From the NCBI GenBank assembly GCA_964606295.1, contig CAZSFR010000001.1, positions 1 through 64,000 of the forward strand: DNA of 64,000 nucleotides, given 5' to 3'. Source of the stretch: JAGOPB01 sp964606295. Its GTDB lineage: Bacteria; Patescibacteriota; Minisyncoccia; Phycocordibacterales; UBA9973. The first letter of the stretch is position 1. Every line of letters begins with the position of its first letter. This document shows, in pieces, positions 1 to 7,500 of the stretch. The notes beneath the pieces were generated by a model. That model did not search any database and had not been told where the DNA came from. It saw nothing but the letters and a program-made list of their open reading frames with translations. The translations under genes were made by a program, and so were the position numbers.

Positions 1-561
1 GCTATAACAAGAGACAATGTCTCTGTCAGGGTAAATGCAGTTATTTACTACAAAGTAAGTGAAGCCGATAAAGCTATTATCGAAGTGGAAGATTTCAGAT
101 ATGCCATATCGCAATACGCTCAAACTACTATGAGGAATATCGTGGGAGAGGTTACCCTAGATGAATTGCTCTCGAGTAGAGACAAGATAGCTGATCGAAT
201 AAGAGAAATAGTAGATAAAGAAACAGATGCATGGGGTTTAAAAGTGCAGAACGTAGAACTCAAAGATGTCAGTTTGCCACCAGAAATGGAAAGAACCATA
301 GGTAAACAAGCAGAAGCTGAAAGGGAGAAACGAGCTGTCATCATCAATTCTGAAGGGGAGCTAGCTGCTTCTGAAAATATTTCCAAAGCTGCCGAAATGC
401 TTTCTCGAACTCCTGGCGCATTGCACCTAAGAACCTTGCAATCTATCAATGACATGTCTTCAGATCAAAGTAATACCGTGGTCTATATGGTTCCCTTAGA
501 GGTCCTTAAGGCCTTCGAAGGGTTTACGAAGAAAGTAGATGTCTCTACCGATTTTACTTAA
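1..561 (+). CDS. SPFH/band 7 (stomatin/slipin-like) protein, 5' end outside window
   Basis: The frame is open from base 1, so the N-terminus (normally a membrane anchor) lies upstream. The visible 186 codons read as the second half of a band 7 domain (ITRDNVSVRVNAVIYYKV, then a stretch ending LPPEMERTIGKQAEAEREKR) and the helical oligomerisation tail with an EGE-A-S-E-N pattern. Family knowledge: slipins form membrane-associated oligomeric scaffolds, often paired with a NfeD protease partner. No NfeD gene is visible downstream. Family confident, specific role unknown. Confidence 0.88.
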   Translation, partial: AITRDNVSVRVNAVIYYKVSEADKAIIEVEDFRYAISQYAQTTMRNIVGEVTLDELLSSRDKIADRIREIVDKETDAWGLKVQNVELKDVSLPPEMERTIGKQAEAEREKRAVIINSEGELAASENISKAAEMLSRTPGALHLRTLQSINDMSSDQSNTVVYMVPLEVLKAFEGFTKKVDVSTDFT

Positions 562-594
562 TTGCTGAGTTTTTATTAACGAAGTCTTAAAAAT

Positions 595-879
595 ATGAGA
601 GAAAGCATAAAACCTGAATCAGAGAATAAAAAAGTGGAAACTGAAGAGTACGTTAAATCATCCGCCTTGAGATATCGCGATCGAGTTTTTACTGGTGCGA
701 CTCATTTAGATGCGAGCATAGAAATAAAAAAAGCATTTGAGGGTGAGGCTATGAATTGGGACACTGTCGAAGAAGGCTTCGTTACCTCGACTGGCAGGTT
801 TATCAATCGACAAGAAGGCGATAATATGATGGATAAGTATTACGAAGAAAAAATTAATTTACCAAAAGACGATAAATAA
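595..879 (+). CDS. Hypothetical protein, 94 aa
   Basis: Small, charged, soluble-looking protein starting 33 nt after the SPFH gene, same strand, so probably cotranscribed. It has no signal peptide or membrane segment. The N-terminal 25 residues are rich in Glu/Lys and look disordered; the middle contains RYRDRVFTGATHLDA. I do not recognise a family. ATG is preceded by an AT-rich stretch without a Shine-Dalgarno sequence. It could be a real short gene because the frame fills the gap to the convergent idi. Confidence 0.55.
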   Translation: MRESIKPESENKKVETEEYVKSSALRYRDRVFTGATHLDASIEIKKAFEGEAMNWDTVEEGFVTSTGRFINRQEGDNMMDKYYEEKINLPKDDK

Positions 880-884
880 AATAT

Positions 885-1409
885 TTACTCCATTTTTTCA
901 TGGTTATATTTTGATATTTTTGAACTGATAATTTTTAGCCATTCCGTATATATTTCCGGATTTTTAAAAATTAAATTTTCTAAAACTTTTAGGTCAACCC
1001 AACGAAAATCCTGAGCTTCTTCGAGATTCAAAATTGGATCCTGATTGTAGCGCCCTACAAGGACATGGTCATATTCATGCTCTATCAAACCATTTTCGAA
1101 ATGCACTTTGTATGTAAAAGTAAAAGCTTCTTTCAGCTCACAATCAAATCCCATTTCTTCTTTTAGTCTGCGGTGGGCAGCATTCACAACTTGCTCATCT
1201 GGTCTCGGGTGGCTACAGCAGGTGTTTGTCCACAAGTCTCCGGAGTGGTATTTACTCGTAGATCTTTGTTGAAGCAAAAGTTGATTGGTTGAATTAAAAA
1301 TAAAAATAGAAAATGCTCTGTGCATTTTGCCATCCTGATGAGCTTTCAGCTTTTCTTCGAATCCCAACGGGTTGTCATTTTCATCTACAAGTATTACAAG
1401 GTCTGACAT
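885..1409 (-). CDS. idi: Isopentenyl-diphosphate delta-isomerase, type I (Nudix fold)
   Basis: Interconverts IPP and DMAPP for polyprenyl and isoprenoid synthesis in the cytoplasm. 174 aa, the usual bacterial length. TNTCCSHP (about residues 62-69) holds the catalytic Cys and a metal-binding His; the Nudix-like segment RRLKEEMGFDC follows, and HEYDHV (about 111-116) supplies the catalytic Glu region. No other isoprenoid-pathway gene lies in the window, so precursors may be salvaged or made by genes elsewhere. Its -10 hexamer TAGAAT ends 6 nt before the ATG, suggesting a leaderless mRNA. Ends 6 nt from the convergent 595-879 gene. Confidence 0.93.
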   Translation of the reverse strand: MSDLVILVDENDNPLGFEEKLKAHQDGKMHRAFSIFIFNSTNQLLLQQRSTSKYHSGDLWTNTCCSHPRPDEQVVNAAHRRLKEEMGFDCELKEAFTFTYKVHFENGLIEHEYDHVLVGRYNQDPILNLEEAQDFRWVDLKVLENLIFKNPEIYTEWLKIISSKISKYNHEKME

Positions 1410-1415
1410 AGAAAA

Positions 1416-1421
1416 ATTCTA
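1416..1421 (-). promoter_or_regulatory. -10 element of idi
   Basis: TAGAAT on the minus strand, followed by 6 nt (TTTTCT) and the idi ATG. The spacing puts the transcription start at or beside the start codon. -35 not clear. Confidence 0.55.
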
Positions 1422-1458
1422 ACATGAAAATAATCTGGTTCATACAGGAAGTGCGCAG

Positions 1459-1530
1459 TGACCCTACAGAGAATCGAACTCTGATTCCATCCTTGAGAAG
1501 GATGTGTCCTAACCGTTAGACGATAGGGCC
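1459..1530 (-). tRNA. tRNA-Glu, anticodon CTC
   Basis: Reverse strand begins GGCCCTATCGTCTAACGG and folds as a standard cloverleaf: 7-bp acceptor stem (one G-U), D arm with GGTTAGGAC, anticodon stem CATCC/GGATG with loop TTCTCAA giving anticodon CTC, and T arm with GTTCGATTC. The discriminator base is A and CCA is not encoded (CTG follows), so a CCA-adding enzyme is needed. Glu identity is supported by similarity to bacterial tRNA-Glu in the acceptor and D arm. It is upstream of idi on the same strand. Confidence 0.93.
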
Positions 1531-1634
1531 AAGATAAGTAGAAAGTTAAAAGTTGAAAGCCAACAAGGACTTCGGCACTTTTAACATCGAAAATATAGCA
1601 ATTATTTGTTCTTTCGGCAATCGAGGATTCATAC

Positions 1635-1640
1635 TATACT
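1635..1640 (+). promoter_or_regulatory. -10 element of the 184-aa anchored protein gene
   Basis: TATACT followed by 6 nt (TCATAT) and the ATG at 1647; the same leaderless-type arrangement as lexA and dinB. Confidence 0.6.
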
Positions 1641-1646
1641 TCATAT

Positions 1647-2201
1647 ATGACCAAACAAGCAAAAGTGTGGCGCAATGCATTGTTCGTTATCGGTGTGTTG
1701 TTTGTCGCGGGAGCATTTCTCATCTCAGACAACGTGAGTCCAAAGACGCAAGCCAAAGATCAGGCGCAGGCGGAAGCATTTTTCAAATTTAATATTCTGA
1801 CGCATGAGAATATGGCACTTGGAAGTGTTGTGCCGACTTTCAAATCTAGGGATGAAGTGTGGAGCGCAGGTGTGAGCGAGCAGATGAATCGATTTCTGGC
1901 TGGCTCACCATTTGTAAGCAAAATGCCAAGCCAGCCATTCGTTTTCGCCTACAAGCTCGAATATCCTGCAAGGAACACTGCGTGGATCCTCTGGTATGAC
2001 GATGGAAGTACTGGGCCGAGAGTGGGGGAAGATGTGACTGTTGTTATCCCGATTGACGACCCAACCAACGATATGATGCTTTCAGAGAGAATCTTGCAAG
2101 GGACTGAGACAGAGGCGTTGGTGCGAGGCTATCTTGTTGAAGGAGGTGTAGCTAAAATACTCATTACCAAGACTCCAGTATACCTCTATCCACAACCTTA
2201 A
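1647..2201 (+). CDS. Hypothetical membrane-anchored protein, 184 aa
   Basis: One N-terminal hydrophobic segment (about residues 10-27, ALFVIGVLFVAGAFLIS) is followed by an extracytoplasmic-looking domain rich in beta-strand patterns. No lipobox and no catalytic motif that I recognise. The start at 1647 is supported by the -10 hexamer 6 nt upstream. The gene stands alone, between the divergent tRNA-Glu/idi unit and lexA, with its own promoter. Function unknown. Confidence 0.7.
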   Translation: MTKQAKVWRNALFVIGVLFVAGAFLISDNVSPKTQAKDQAQAEAFFKFNILTHENMALGSVVPTFKSRDEVWSAGVSEQMNRFLAGSPFVSKMPSQPFVFAYKLEYPARNTAWILWYDDGSTGPRVGEDVTVVIPIDDPTNDMMLSERILQGTETEALVRGYLVEGGVAKILITKTPVYLYPQP

Positions 2202-2231
2202 TTCCTTCACACCCCCTCATTCCAAATTTTG

Positions 2232-2254
2232 TACTCGAGGTCGGACCTCGAGTA
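2232..2254. repeat. Perfect 11-bp inverted repeat upstream of lexA
   Basis: TACTCGAGGTC, one central G, then its exact reverse complement. It lies 30 nt after the preceding stop codon and 24 nt before the lexA -35. No T tract follows, so a standard terminator is doubtful; it could still insulate lexA, form a cruciform or bind a dimeric regulator. Confidence 0.7.
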
Positions 2255-2278
2255 TAGAGGGATATCCACAGGTTTGAC

Positions 2279-2307
2279 TTGCAGGTGAACGTTTGTTCAC
2301 ATATACT
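2279..2307 (+). promoter_or_regulatory. lexA promoter, leaderless type
   Basis: -35 TTGCAG (2279-2284), a 17-bp spacer that contains the LexA box, -10 TATACT (2302-2307), then 6 nt and the lexA ATG at 2314. Confidence 0.8.
2285..2300. promoter_or_regulatory. LexA (SOS) box of lexA
   Basis: GTGAACGTTTGTTCAC, containing GAAC-N4-GTTC as in Gram-positive type SOS boxes. It occupies the spacer between -35 and -10, so bound LexA would block RNA polymerase: autoregulation. The identical 16 bases precede dinB. Confidence 0.85.
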
Positions 2308-2313
2308 TAGAAT

Positions 2314-2880
2314 ATGTTAGATCCACGACAAAAGAAGATAGTGAACTTTTATCAGAAGCATAGGCGCATGCCGACCTACGAGGAGATGACCAAGCTCTGT
2401 GGAGTCGCATCCAAGAATGCTGTCGCGCGGTCTGTGTCTCGCTGGATTGACGAAGGATTCGTGCAGAAGGACGATACTCGCCACCTCATTCCGGGACCAA
2501 TCTTTTATCGCATCAGATTGCTCGGCATCGTCGAAGCAGGTTTCCCGACGCCGTCAGAAGAAGACACAACAGAAACTCTCTCGCTCGATGACTTCCTGAT
2601 TGATCACAAAGAATCAAGTTACATGCTCAAGGTCAAGGGGGATTCTATGATTGAAGCAGGTATCAACGAAGGGGATTATGTCATCGTCGAGCGCACAGAG
2701 AATGCAAAGGTGGGGCAGATTGTCATCGCTGACGTCGACGGAGGCTTCACGATGAAATATCTTCGCCAAGGCAAAGACGGATATTATCTCGAACCTGCCA
2801 ACAAAAAGTATAAGCCGATTTATCCAGAAGTAGATCTCGCTATCGTCGCGACAGTCAAAGCTGTAGTGAGAAAATACTAG
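2314..2880 (+). CDS. lexA: LexA SOS repressor/autoprotease
   Basis: 188 aa. N-terminal winged helix-turn-helix (about residues 1-65) binds SOS boxes; the C-terminal S24 domain cleaves itself when RecA is activated by DNA damage. VEAGFP (about 73-78) carries the Ala-Gly cleavage site, GDSMIEAGI the catalytic Ser, and FTMKYL the catalytic Lys. The gene has its own promoter with the box inside, and dinB at 6251 has the same box, so both belong to one regulon. The HTH is somewhat divergent, matching a GAAC-N4-GTTC box rather than the E. coli CTG type. Confidence 0.95.
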   Translation: MLDPRQKKIVNFYQKHRRMPTYEEMTKLCGVASKNAVARSVSRWIDEGFVQKDDTRHLIPGPIFYRIRLLGIVEAGFPTPSEEDTTETLSLDDFLIDHKESSYMLKVKGDSMIEAGINEGDYVIVERTENAKVGQIVIADVDGGFTMKYLRQGKDGYYLEPANKKYKPIYPEVDLAIVATVKAVVRKY

Positions 2881-2898
2881 CCCGCAGGCAACTTACTG

Positions 2899-2904
2899 TA
2901 TAAT
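2899..2904 (+). promoter_or_regulatory. -10 element of the hydrolase-murF unit
   Basis: TATAAT 11 nt before the ATG at 2916, leaving a 5' leader of only a few nucleotides. It lies 19 nt after the lexA stop codon. Confidence 0.5.
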
Positions 2905-2915
2905 AGAAGTGTTTT

Positions 2916-3593
2916 ATGAAAACAATCGTCATTCTCCACGGCTGGAGACATAGCAAAGAACTTTGGGAAGATTTTGCACGGGCGCTCGAAGAAGAAGCTC
3001 ATGTGATTGTGTTTGATTTGCCGGGATTTGGCTCTGAACTGAAACCGTCTTCTGTTTGGAATATTCCCGAATATGCGACATGGGTGAAGAAGAGAATAAC
3101 AGAGACGACAGATGCAGAAGATATCATTTTGCTTGGACATTCATTTGGCGGACGCATAGCAAGTTTGATAGCTTCAGAGCGACCAGTATGGCTCCGAGGA
3201 CTCATTCTCTATGGTTCGCCATCGCTTCGCCGACCTCCAATTCGCATCAAGTTCAAAATCAAAATCGCCAAAATATGCAAAGCGCTCGGGCTTCGTGCTA
3301 AAGTTATCAGACCGCATTCGGATTTGCGTCTAGCAGATGAGAGTGGTATGGGAGATATACTGCGCAAGATTATCGAATTTGATATGACGAAAGAACTTCC
3401 GCTTATCAGTGCGCCGACATTACTCGTCTGGGGCAAACACGACCAACCTGTCCCACTCAGAATTGCCCGAGAAATGCACTCATTGATTTCGGGAAGCAAG
3501 CTTATCGTGATGGAGAACGAAGGACACAATGCGCACCTCGAGAATCCAACATTATTTTATGGCATCATCAAAAAGTTTATCAAAAGCCTTTAA
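2916..3593 (+). CDS. Alpha/beta hydrolase
   Basis: 225 aa alpha/beta-hydrolase fold. ILHGWRHS carries the oxyanion-hole region, GHSFGGRIAS (about residues 73-82) the nucleophile elbow with Ser, VWGKHDQPVP the acidic residue, and ENEGHNAHLE the catalytic His near the C-terminus. Substrate unknown; likely a small ester, amide or C-C bond hydrolase in the cytoplasm. Its last 35 nt overlap the start chosen for murF, so the two are translationally coupled and cotranscribed. Confidence 0.85.
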   Translation: MKTIVILHGWRHSKELWEDFARALEEEAHVIVFDLPGFGSELKPSSVWNIPEYATWVKKRITETTDAEDIILLGHSFGGRIASLIASERPVWLRGLILYGSPSLRRPPIRIKFKIKIAKICKALGLRAKVIRPHSDLRLADESGMGDILRKIIEFDMTKELPLISAPTLLVWGKHDQPVPLRIAREMHSLISGSKLIVMENEGHNAHLENPTLFYGIIKKFIKSL

Positions 3594-4944
3594 TATCGTT
3601 TTCCCTTTTCGGGATTTTCTGTACATCCTCCAACAAGAGGAATACGACACAGGGCGCTACATGAGATGGTTGCCGAGGTTTTTCTTCAGGCGCAACATCG
3701 AGAAACGCGAGCATGTGAAATTCACTCACAGAGCAAGGACCACAATTGTCATAGCATATGTACTTTTTGTATTGGACGTTGTCGGTATCATCTTCTGGCA
3801 CGAAAGCCTTTTCGTGGGTTTGCTTTTCATAGCAGTCGCTACCATCTTGATCCCATTTTATATATTTGTCGCCAATATCATCGCAAAGCCCTTTTATGAA
3901 CATTTCAAAAGGAAAATCCGTGCGCAGGCAGAAGAAGCTTTTCACTCACGTGGCAAAAATACCAAAGTCGTCGCAATCACTGGAAGTTACGGGAAGACAA
4001 CAGTCAAAAATTTCTTGCTTGAACTACTCAAATATAATTACAAAGTGCAGATGGTTCCCGGCAATATCAACTCGACAATGGGCATCTCTCGATGGATCAC
4101 AGATTATTTCTTGGAAGGTAACGACATACTAATCGTCGAGATGGACGCATTTGCGAAAGGGCGTATCGCAAAGTCAGCAAAGATTCTCCCGCCAGACATC
4201 GCTATTATCACAAACATCGGCGATCAGCATATAGAAAGGTTCGGGACAGAAGACAACCTCAGAGATGCATTAGGAGAACTTTTCGTGAAGGCAAAACCTG
4301 ACGCACATCTTATTTTCCCAGAGAGCGAGGAAGCATGGGTCAATCACATTGCAAAGGAGCAGAATCAGATTCTTCATGAAATTCCAACTAATAGCGAAAA
4401 AATTTATTACAGAGGAAAAGAAATACTTGATGTGCCGTTATCACAATCAAACAAAATCAATCTTCGCTTCGCTCTCGAAGTCGCAGATATTCTCGACATA
4501 CCCGAAGATTATGTTTCTCGCATTGTAAAATTGCTCCAGCCTCCGGAGAGACGGCAGAAAGTTGGGAATATTTTTGGCTATCAAGGAATAGACGATTCGT
4601 ACAACATCAGCTACACCACAGCGCTTGCGGGAATACGCGAAGCGAAATTGCAGGCAGGAGCGCAAGGCCAAAAGCTTCTCGTCATTACTGCCGGCATTCC
4701 AGAGCTCGGGCGTGACAATCTCGACAAGAACGAAATGCTGGGGCGTGAGCTTTCAGGATTGGCCGACCACACATTTCTACTAAAGAGTATCTTTGCTACT
4801 GATGTACAGAAAGGTTTTGCAGAGGAAGGGAAGTATTCTCTCGTCCCAGATCTTCATACTGCAATCGAATCACTTCGTATGAAGTTCTCACAAGATGAGT
4901 GGTTTTTACTCCAACAGCCAGAGTTGACTGACTTGTATTACTAA
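3559..4944 (+). CDS. murF: UDP-N-acetylmuramoyl-tripeptide--D-alanyl-D-alanine ligase, membrane-anchored MurF-like
   Basis: Mur ligase that would add D-Ala-D-Ala to the UDP-MurNAc peptide with ATP. VVAITGSYGKTTVKNFL is the P-loop, followed by the central Mur domain (NIGDQHIERFGT) and a C-terminal domain with DDSYNISYTTA. Unlike soluble E. coli MurF it has two N-terminal hydrophobic helices (about residues 65-115), suggesting tethering near MraY. I chose the ATG at 3559 (461 aa), inside the hydrolase end; a later ATG at 3661 is possible. Convergent with ddl, which makes its dipeptide substrate. MurF rather than another Mur ligase is inferred from motif fit and context. Confidence 0.8.
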   Translation: MASSKSLSKAFNIVFPFRDFLYILQQEEYDTGRYMRWLPRFFFRRNIEKREHVKFTHRARTTIVIAYVLFVLDVVGIIFWHESLFVGLLFIAVATILIPFYIFVANIIAKPFYEHFKRKIRAQAEEAFHSRGKNTKVVAITGSYGKTTVKNFLLELLKYNYKVQMVPGNINSTMGISRWITDYFLEGNDILIVEMDAFAKGRIAKSAKILPPDIAIITNIGDQHIERFGTEDNLRDALGELFVKAKPDAHLIFPESEEAWVNHIAKEQNQILHEIPTNSEKIYYRGKEILDVPLSQSNKINLRFALEVADILDIPEDYVSRIVKLLQPPERRQKVGNIFGYQGIDDSYNISYTTALAGIREAKLQAGAQGQKLLVITAGIPELGRDNLDKNEMLGRELSGLADHTFLLKSIFATDVQKGFAEEGKYSLVPDLHTAIESLRMKFSQDEWFLLQQPELTDLYY

Positions 4945-4964
4945 AATTATCTGTTTTCAGAAGG

Positions 4965-6113
4965 TTAAGAATTTTTCTTACCTCCAACAAATTTCTCTAC
5001 AATATCAGTGTGATAATCGTATATGAAAGATTTGGATTCTTCGTGTGCTCGGACTGCTTCTTCGAGTAATTCTGTGATTTGATCTTTGAAAAGTTCACCA
5101 GATGCTTCCCAGAGGTAGAACGCCATTGAGCCGGGGATTGGATTAACCTCGTTGAGATACAGCGTATCTGATTTTGCGGAATAGAGGAAATCAATCCGAA
5201 CCATGCCCTTGAGACGGCACGCCCTATACACCTCTTTGGCAGTCGCTCGGATCCTTTCTTTGAGTTCCATAGGAAGCTTGGCAGGAAGTTCGCGAGAAAG
5301 TGTCGCCATGCCTTCGCCACCGCTTTTCTTGCCCCCCTTTTTATACTTGTCAGCAAATGAGAGCACTTCGTCATCAGTGAGTGGTCGTTCTATTTCGCTC
5401 ACGACAATCTCGCCATTTATTTTCTTGATAGCGCTGTTGTAGTCAACCTTGTCTCCTATGTACTCTTCGACAAGGATTTCTCGGTCTACATGAGCACTCT
5501 CGAGAAGTTTCATTTCTAGCTCAGTTTCGCTTTTTGCAATTCCGATGCCGATAGAAGAACCGAAGTGTGCAGGTTTGATGATAAGAGGGAATTGGTGTTT
5601 TGCCAAAATCTTCTTGACGATTTCTTTCGGATCTTTCTTGATATCATTTGCAAAATATGATTCACCACTGACTGTCTTGATTCCGAATTTTTCTGCGAGC
5701 GCTTTTGTAATCTCTTTGTTCATTGCAATGACAGATGCTTCCATTGAGGGAGATGTGAAAGGTATAGCGAGTGCTTCCATGACGCCTTGCCACGGACCAG
5801 CCTCGCCTGTGCCTCCATGAAATGCAAAATAAGATGCATACGGATACACCTTTTTCTCAGGAAACCCTCCGAGTGAAACATAGCCACCATCTTTGTCTTT
5901 TCCAAATGAAGCCTTCTTGCGGGGCGCTGTTATCCAATCTTTTCGTGAGACGAGATTGTGTAGGTACTGCAGTTCACCATCTTTCGATACGTAAATGACA
6001 TATGTCTCGTAGGCACTTCTGTCTATTGCCTCCACAACTTGAAGTCCTGTGATAATAGAGACTTCGTGTTCCGCAGACACTCCTCCGAACATAATAAGCA
6101 CTTTTTTCTTCAT
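4965..6113 (-). CDS. ddl: D-alanine--D-alanine ligase
   Basis: ATP-grasp enzyme joining two D-Ala for peptidoglycan. MKKKVLIMFGGVSAEHEVS is the typical N-terminus; GGTGEAGPWQG, KPAHFGSSIGIG, VEEYI and RIDFLYS...LNEVNPIPGS supply the ATP and Mg binding sites. About 382 aa, normal length. The start at 6113 is preferred over an upstream in-frame ATG because the family begins here and a -10 TATACT sits 6 nt before it. The insertion FADKYKKGGKKSGGEG resembles the omega-loop region. Convergent with murF. Confidence 0.93.
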   Translation of the reverse strand: MKKKVLIMFGGVSAEHEVSIITGLQVVEAIDRSAYETYVIYVSKDGELQYLHNLVSRKDWITAPRKKASFGKDKDGGYVSLGGFPEKKVYPYASYFAFHGGTGEAGPWQGVMEALAIPFTSPSMEASVIAMNKEITKALAEKFGIKTVSGESYFANDIKKDPKEIVKKILAKHQFPLIIKPAHFGSSIGIGIAKSETELEMKLLESAHVDREILVEEYIGDKVDYNSAIKKINGEIVVSEIERPLTDDEVLSFADKYKKGGKKSGGEGMATLSRELPAKLPMELKERIRATAKEVYRACRLKGMVRIDFLYSAKSDTLYLNEVNPIPGSMAFYLWEASGELFKDQITELLEEAVRAHEESKSFIYDYHTDIVEKFVGGKKNS

Positions 6114-6119
6114 AGTCCG

Positions 6120-6125
6120 AGTATA
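6120..6125 (-). promoter_or_regulatory. -10 element of ddl
   Basis: TATACT on the minus strand, then CGGACT (6 nt) and the ddl ATG; leaderless spacing. Confidence 0.65.
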
Positions 6126-6164
6126 ACAGAAACGATTGTATGCAAACAAATCTGCTCCATACAA

Positions 6165-6204
6165 TATCTACCTTTTTGCGACGACCGTCGCAAAAAGGTA
6201 GATA
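6165..6204. repeat. Perfect 19-bp inverted repeat between divergent ddl and dinB
   Basis: Arms 6165-6183 and 6186-6204 are exact reverse complements with a 2-nt centre; the core reads TTTTTGCGAC...GTCGCAAAAA. It lies between two divergent promoters, where no transcript needs to end, 11 bp upstream of the dinB -35. It may be a cruciform, an insulator or a regulator site. Confidence 0.8.
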
Positions 6205-6215
6205 GTAAGAAATTC

Positions 6216-6244
6216 TTGCTAAGTGAACGTTTGTTCACTATACT
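6216..6244 (+). promoter_or_regulatory. dinB promoter, leaderless type
   Basis: -35 TTGCTA (6216-6221), 17-bp spacer filled by the LexA box, -10 TATACT (6239-6244), 6 nt, ATG at 6251. Confidence 0.82.
6223..6238. promoter_or_regulatory. LexA (SOS) box of dinB
   Basis: GTGAACGTTTGTTCAC, identical over 16 bases to the box before lexA and in the same place between -35 and -10. Predicts LexA repression and DNA-damage induction. Confidence 0.87.
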
Positions 6245-6250
6245 GATGTC

Positions 6251-7495
6251 ATGAGCAAAGAAGAGAAGGCCATCATTCATATAGACGGGGACAGCTTCTT
6301 CGTCGCATGTGAGATGCTCTCACGGCCTGATCTGAAGGGTAAAGCCGTAGTGACAGGGCAAGAACGCGGGATTGCGAGTGCTATGAATACAGAGGCCAAG
6401 AAGGTCGGCATAACACGTGGTATGCCCGTCTTCAAAATTCGCAAAGAGTTTCCTCAGGTCATCATTCTCCCGTCACATTATGGACTCTATGAACAATACA
6501 ACCAAAAGATGCTTGCAGTAGCGAGAGAATTTTCTTCGGTCGTCGAGGACTATAGTATCGATGAATGTTTCCTTGATATCACGAACCAAGGGAAGACGTG
6601 GGAAGATAAGGTAGCTATCGCAAAAAGATTGAAGCATACATTGCAGATCAAACTTGGGCTCACTTTTTCTCTCGGGCTTGCGCAGACAAAAGTGCTTGCA
6701 AAAGTCGCTTCGAAAAATAATAAGCCAAATGGATTCACAGCAATGAAGTACGGCGAAAGCGAAAAGTTTCTCGCGACACTCGATGTGGAGGATATCTGGG
6801 GCATTGGACGCAGGATGGCACCCAAGCTCCGTTCGGCAGGTGTGCGCACCGCACTAGATTTCGTAGGCAAAGATGCCCTGTGGATAGAACACCACCTCGC
6901 AACTCCTTATCAAACGCTTTGGCACGAGCTTCGAGGCACATCTCTCTTGGAAGTCGGCAATCATCATGAAGATCTCAAATCACTCCAATCAACACGCACG
7001 TTTCCCAAAGCCTCAAGTGACAAGGAATATATTTTCTCTCACCTTTCACGTAATATTGAGATTGCATGCGAAAGGCTTCGCAATAACAAACTCTATACCA
7101 AGCACGTTTCGTTCTTTCTCAAGGATCACAAGACGCACAAACGCTCGTGGATAGAGCAGGAGCTCAAAGAGAATACAAATCTCGCACACGAGATTGTCTC
7201 GGCGGCGCGAGAGCCGTTTGATCAACTTTTCAAAAAGGGAATTGTCTACCGTGCAACGGGCATCACCTGTCATGCCCTCGTACGCAAAGAGAATATTCCA
7301 CAATCATTGTTTCCACTGTCGTCGGAAAAAGATAGCTTGTATGAAGCTATGGATCACATCACAGAGAAATTCGGGGATTACTCAATAGTGCTCGCGTCCA
7401 GCATGAATGCAGTGAAGTCGTTTCAAGGAGACACTTCGCGCATCGTCACTCGGCAAAAGCTGTTTGCTATTCCGTTTTTGGGCGAAGTTTATTAG
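6251..7495 (+). CDS. dinB: DNA polymerase IV (Y-family, DinB)
   Basis: Error-prone translesion polymerase. IIHIDGDSFFVACEM (start) and YSIDECFLDIT (about residues 97-107) carry the catalytic carboxylates; the thumb HhH region LDVEDIWGIGRRMAPKL and a little-finger domain follow. 414 aa, full length for the family. A short hydrophobic C-terminus (FAIPFLGEVY) could be a beta-clamp contact, which is inference. It sits alone on its strand with a LexA-controlled promoter and is convergent with rmuC. Confidence 0.93.
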   Translation: MSKEEKAIIHIDGDSFFVACEMLSRPDLKGKAVVTGQERGIASAMNTEAKKVGITRGMPVFKIRKEFPQVIILPSHYGLYEQYNQKMLAVAREFSSVVEDYSIDECFLDITNQGKTWEDKVAIAKRLKHTLQIKLGLTFSLGLAQTKVLAKVASKNNKPNGFTAMKYGESEKFLATLDVEDIWGIGRRMAPKLRSAGVRTALDFVGKDALWIEHHLATPYQTLWHELRGTSLLEVGNHHEDLKSLQSTRTFPKASSDKEYIFSHLSRNIEIACERLRNNKLYTKHVSFFLKDHKTHKRSWIEQELKENTNLAHEIVSAAREPFDQLFKKGIVYRATGITCHALVRKENIPQSLFPLSSEKDSLYEAMDHITEKFGDYSIVLASSMNAVKSFQGDTSRIVTRQKLFAIPFLGEVY

Positions 7496-7500
7496 TATTA

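Noticed and set aside
1549..1582. AAAAGT/ACTTTT hairpin upstream of the tRNA-Glu
   Set aside because: Weak, interrupted stem without a T run in the direction of any transcript; left out as a feature.
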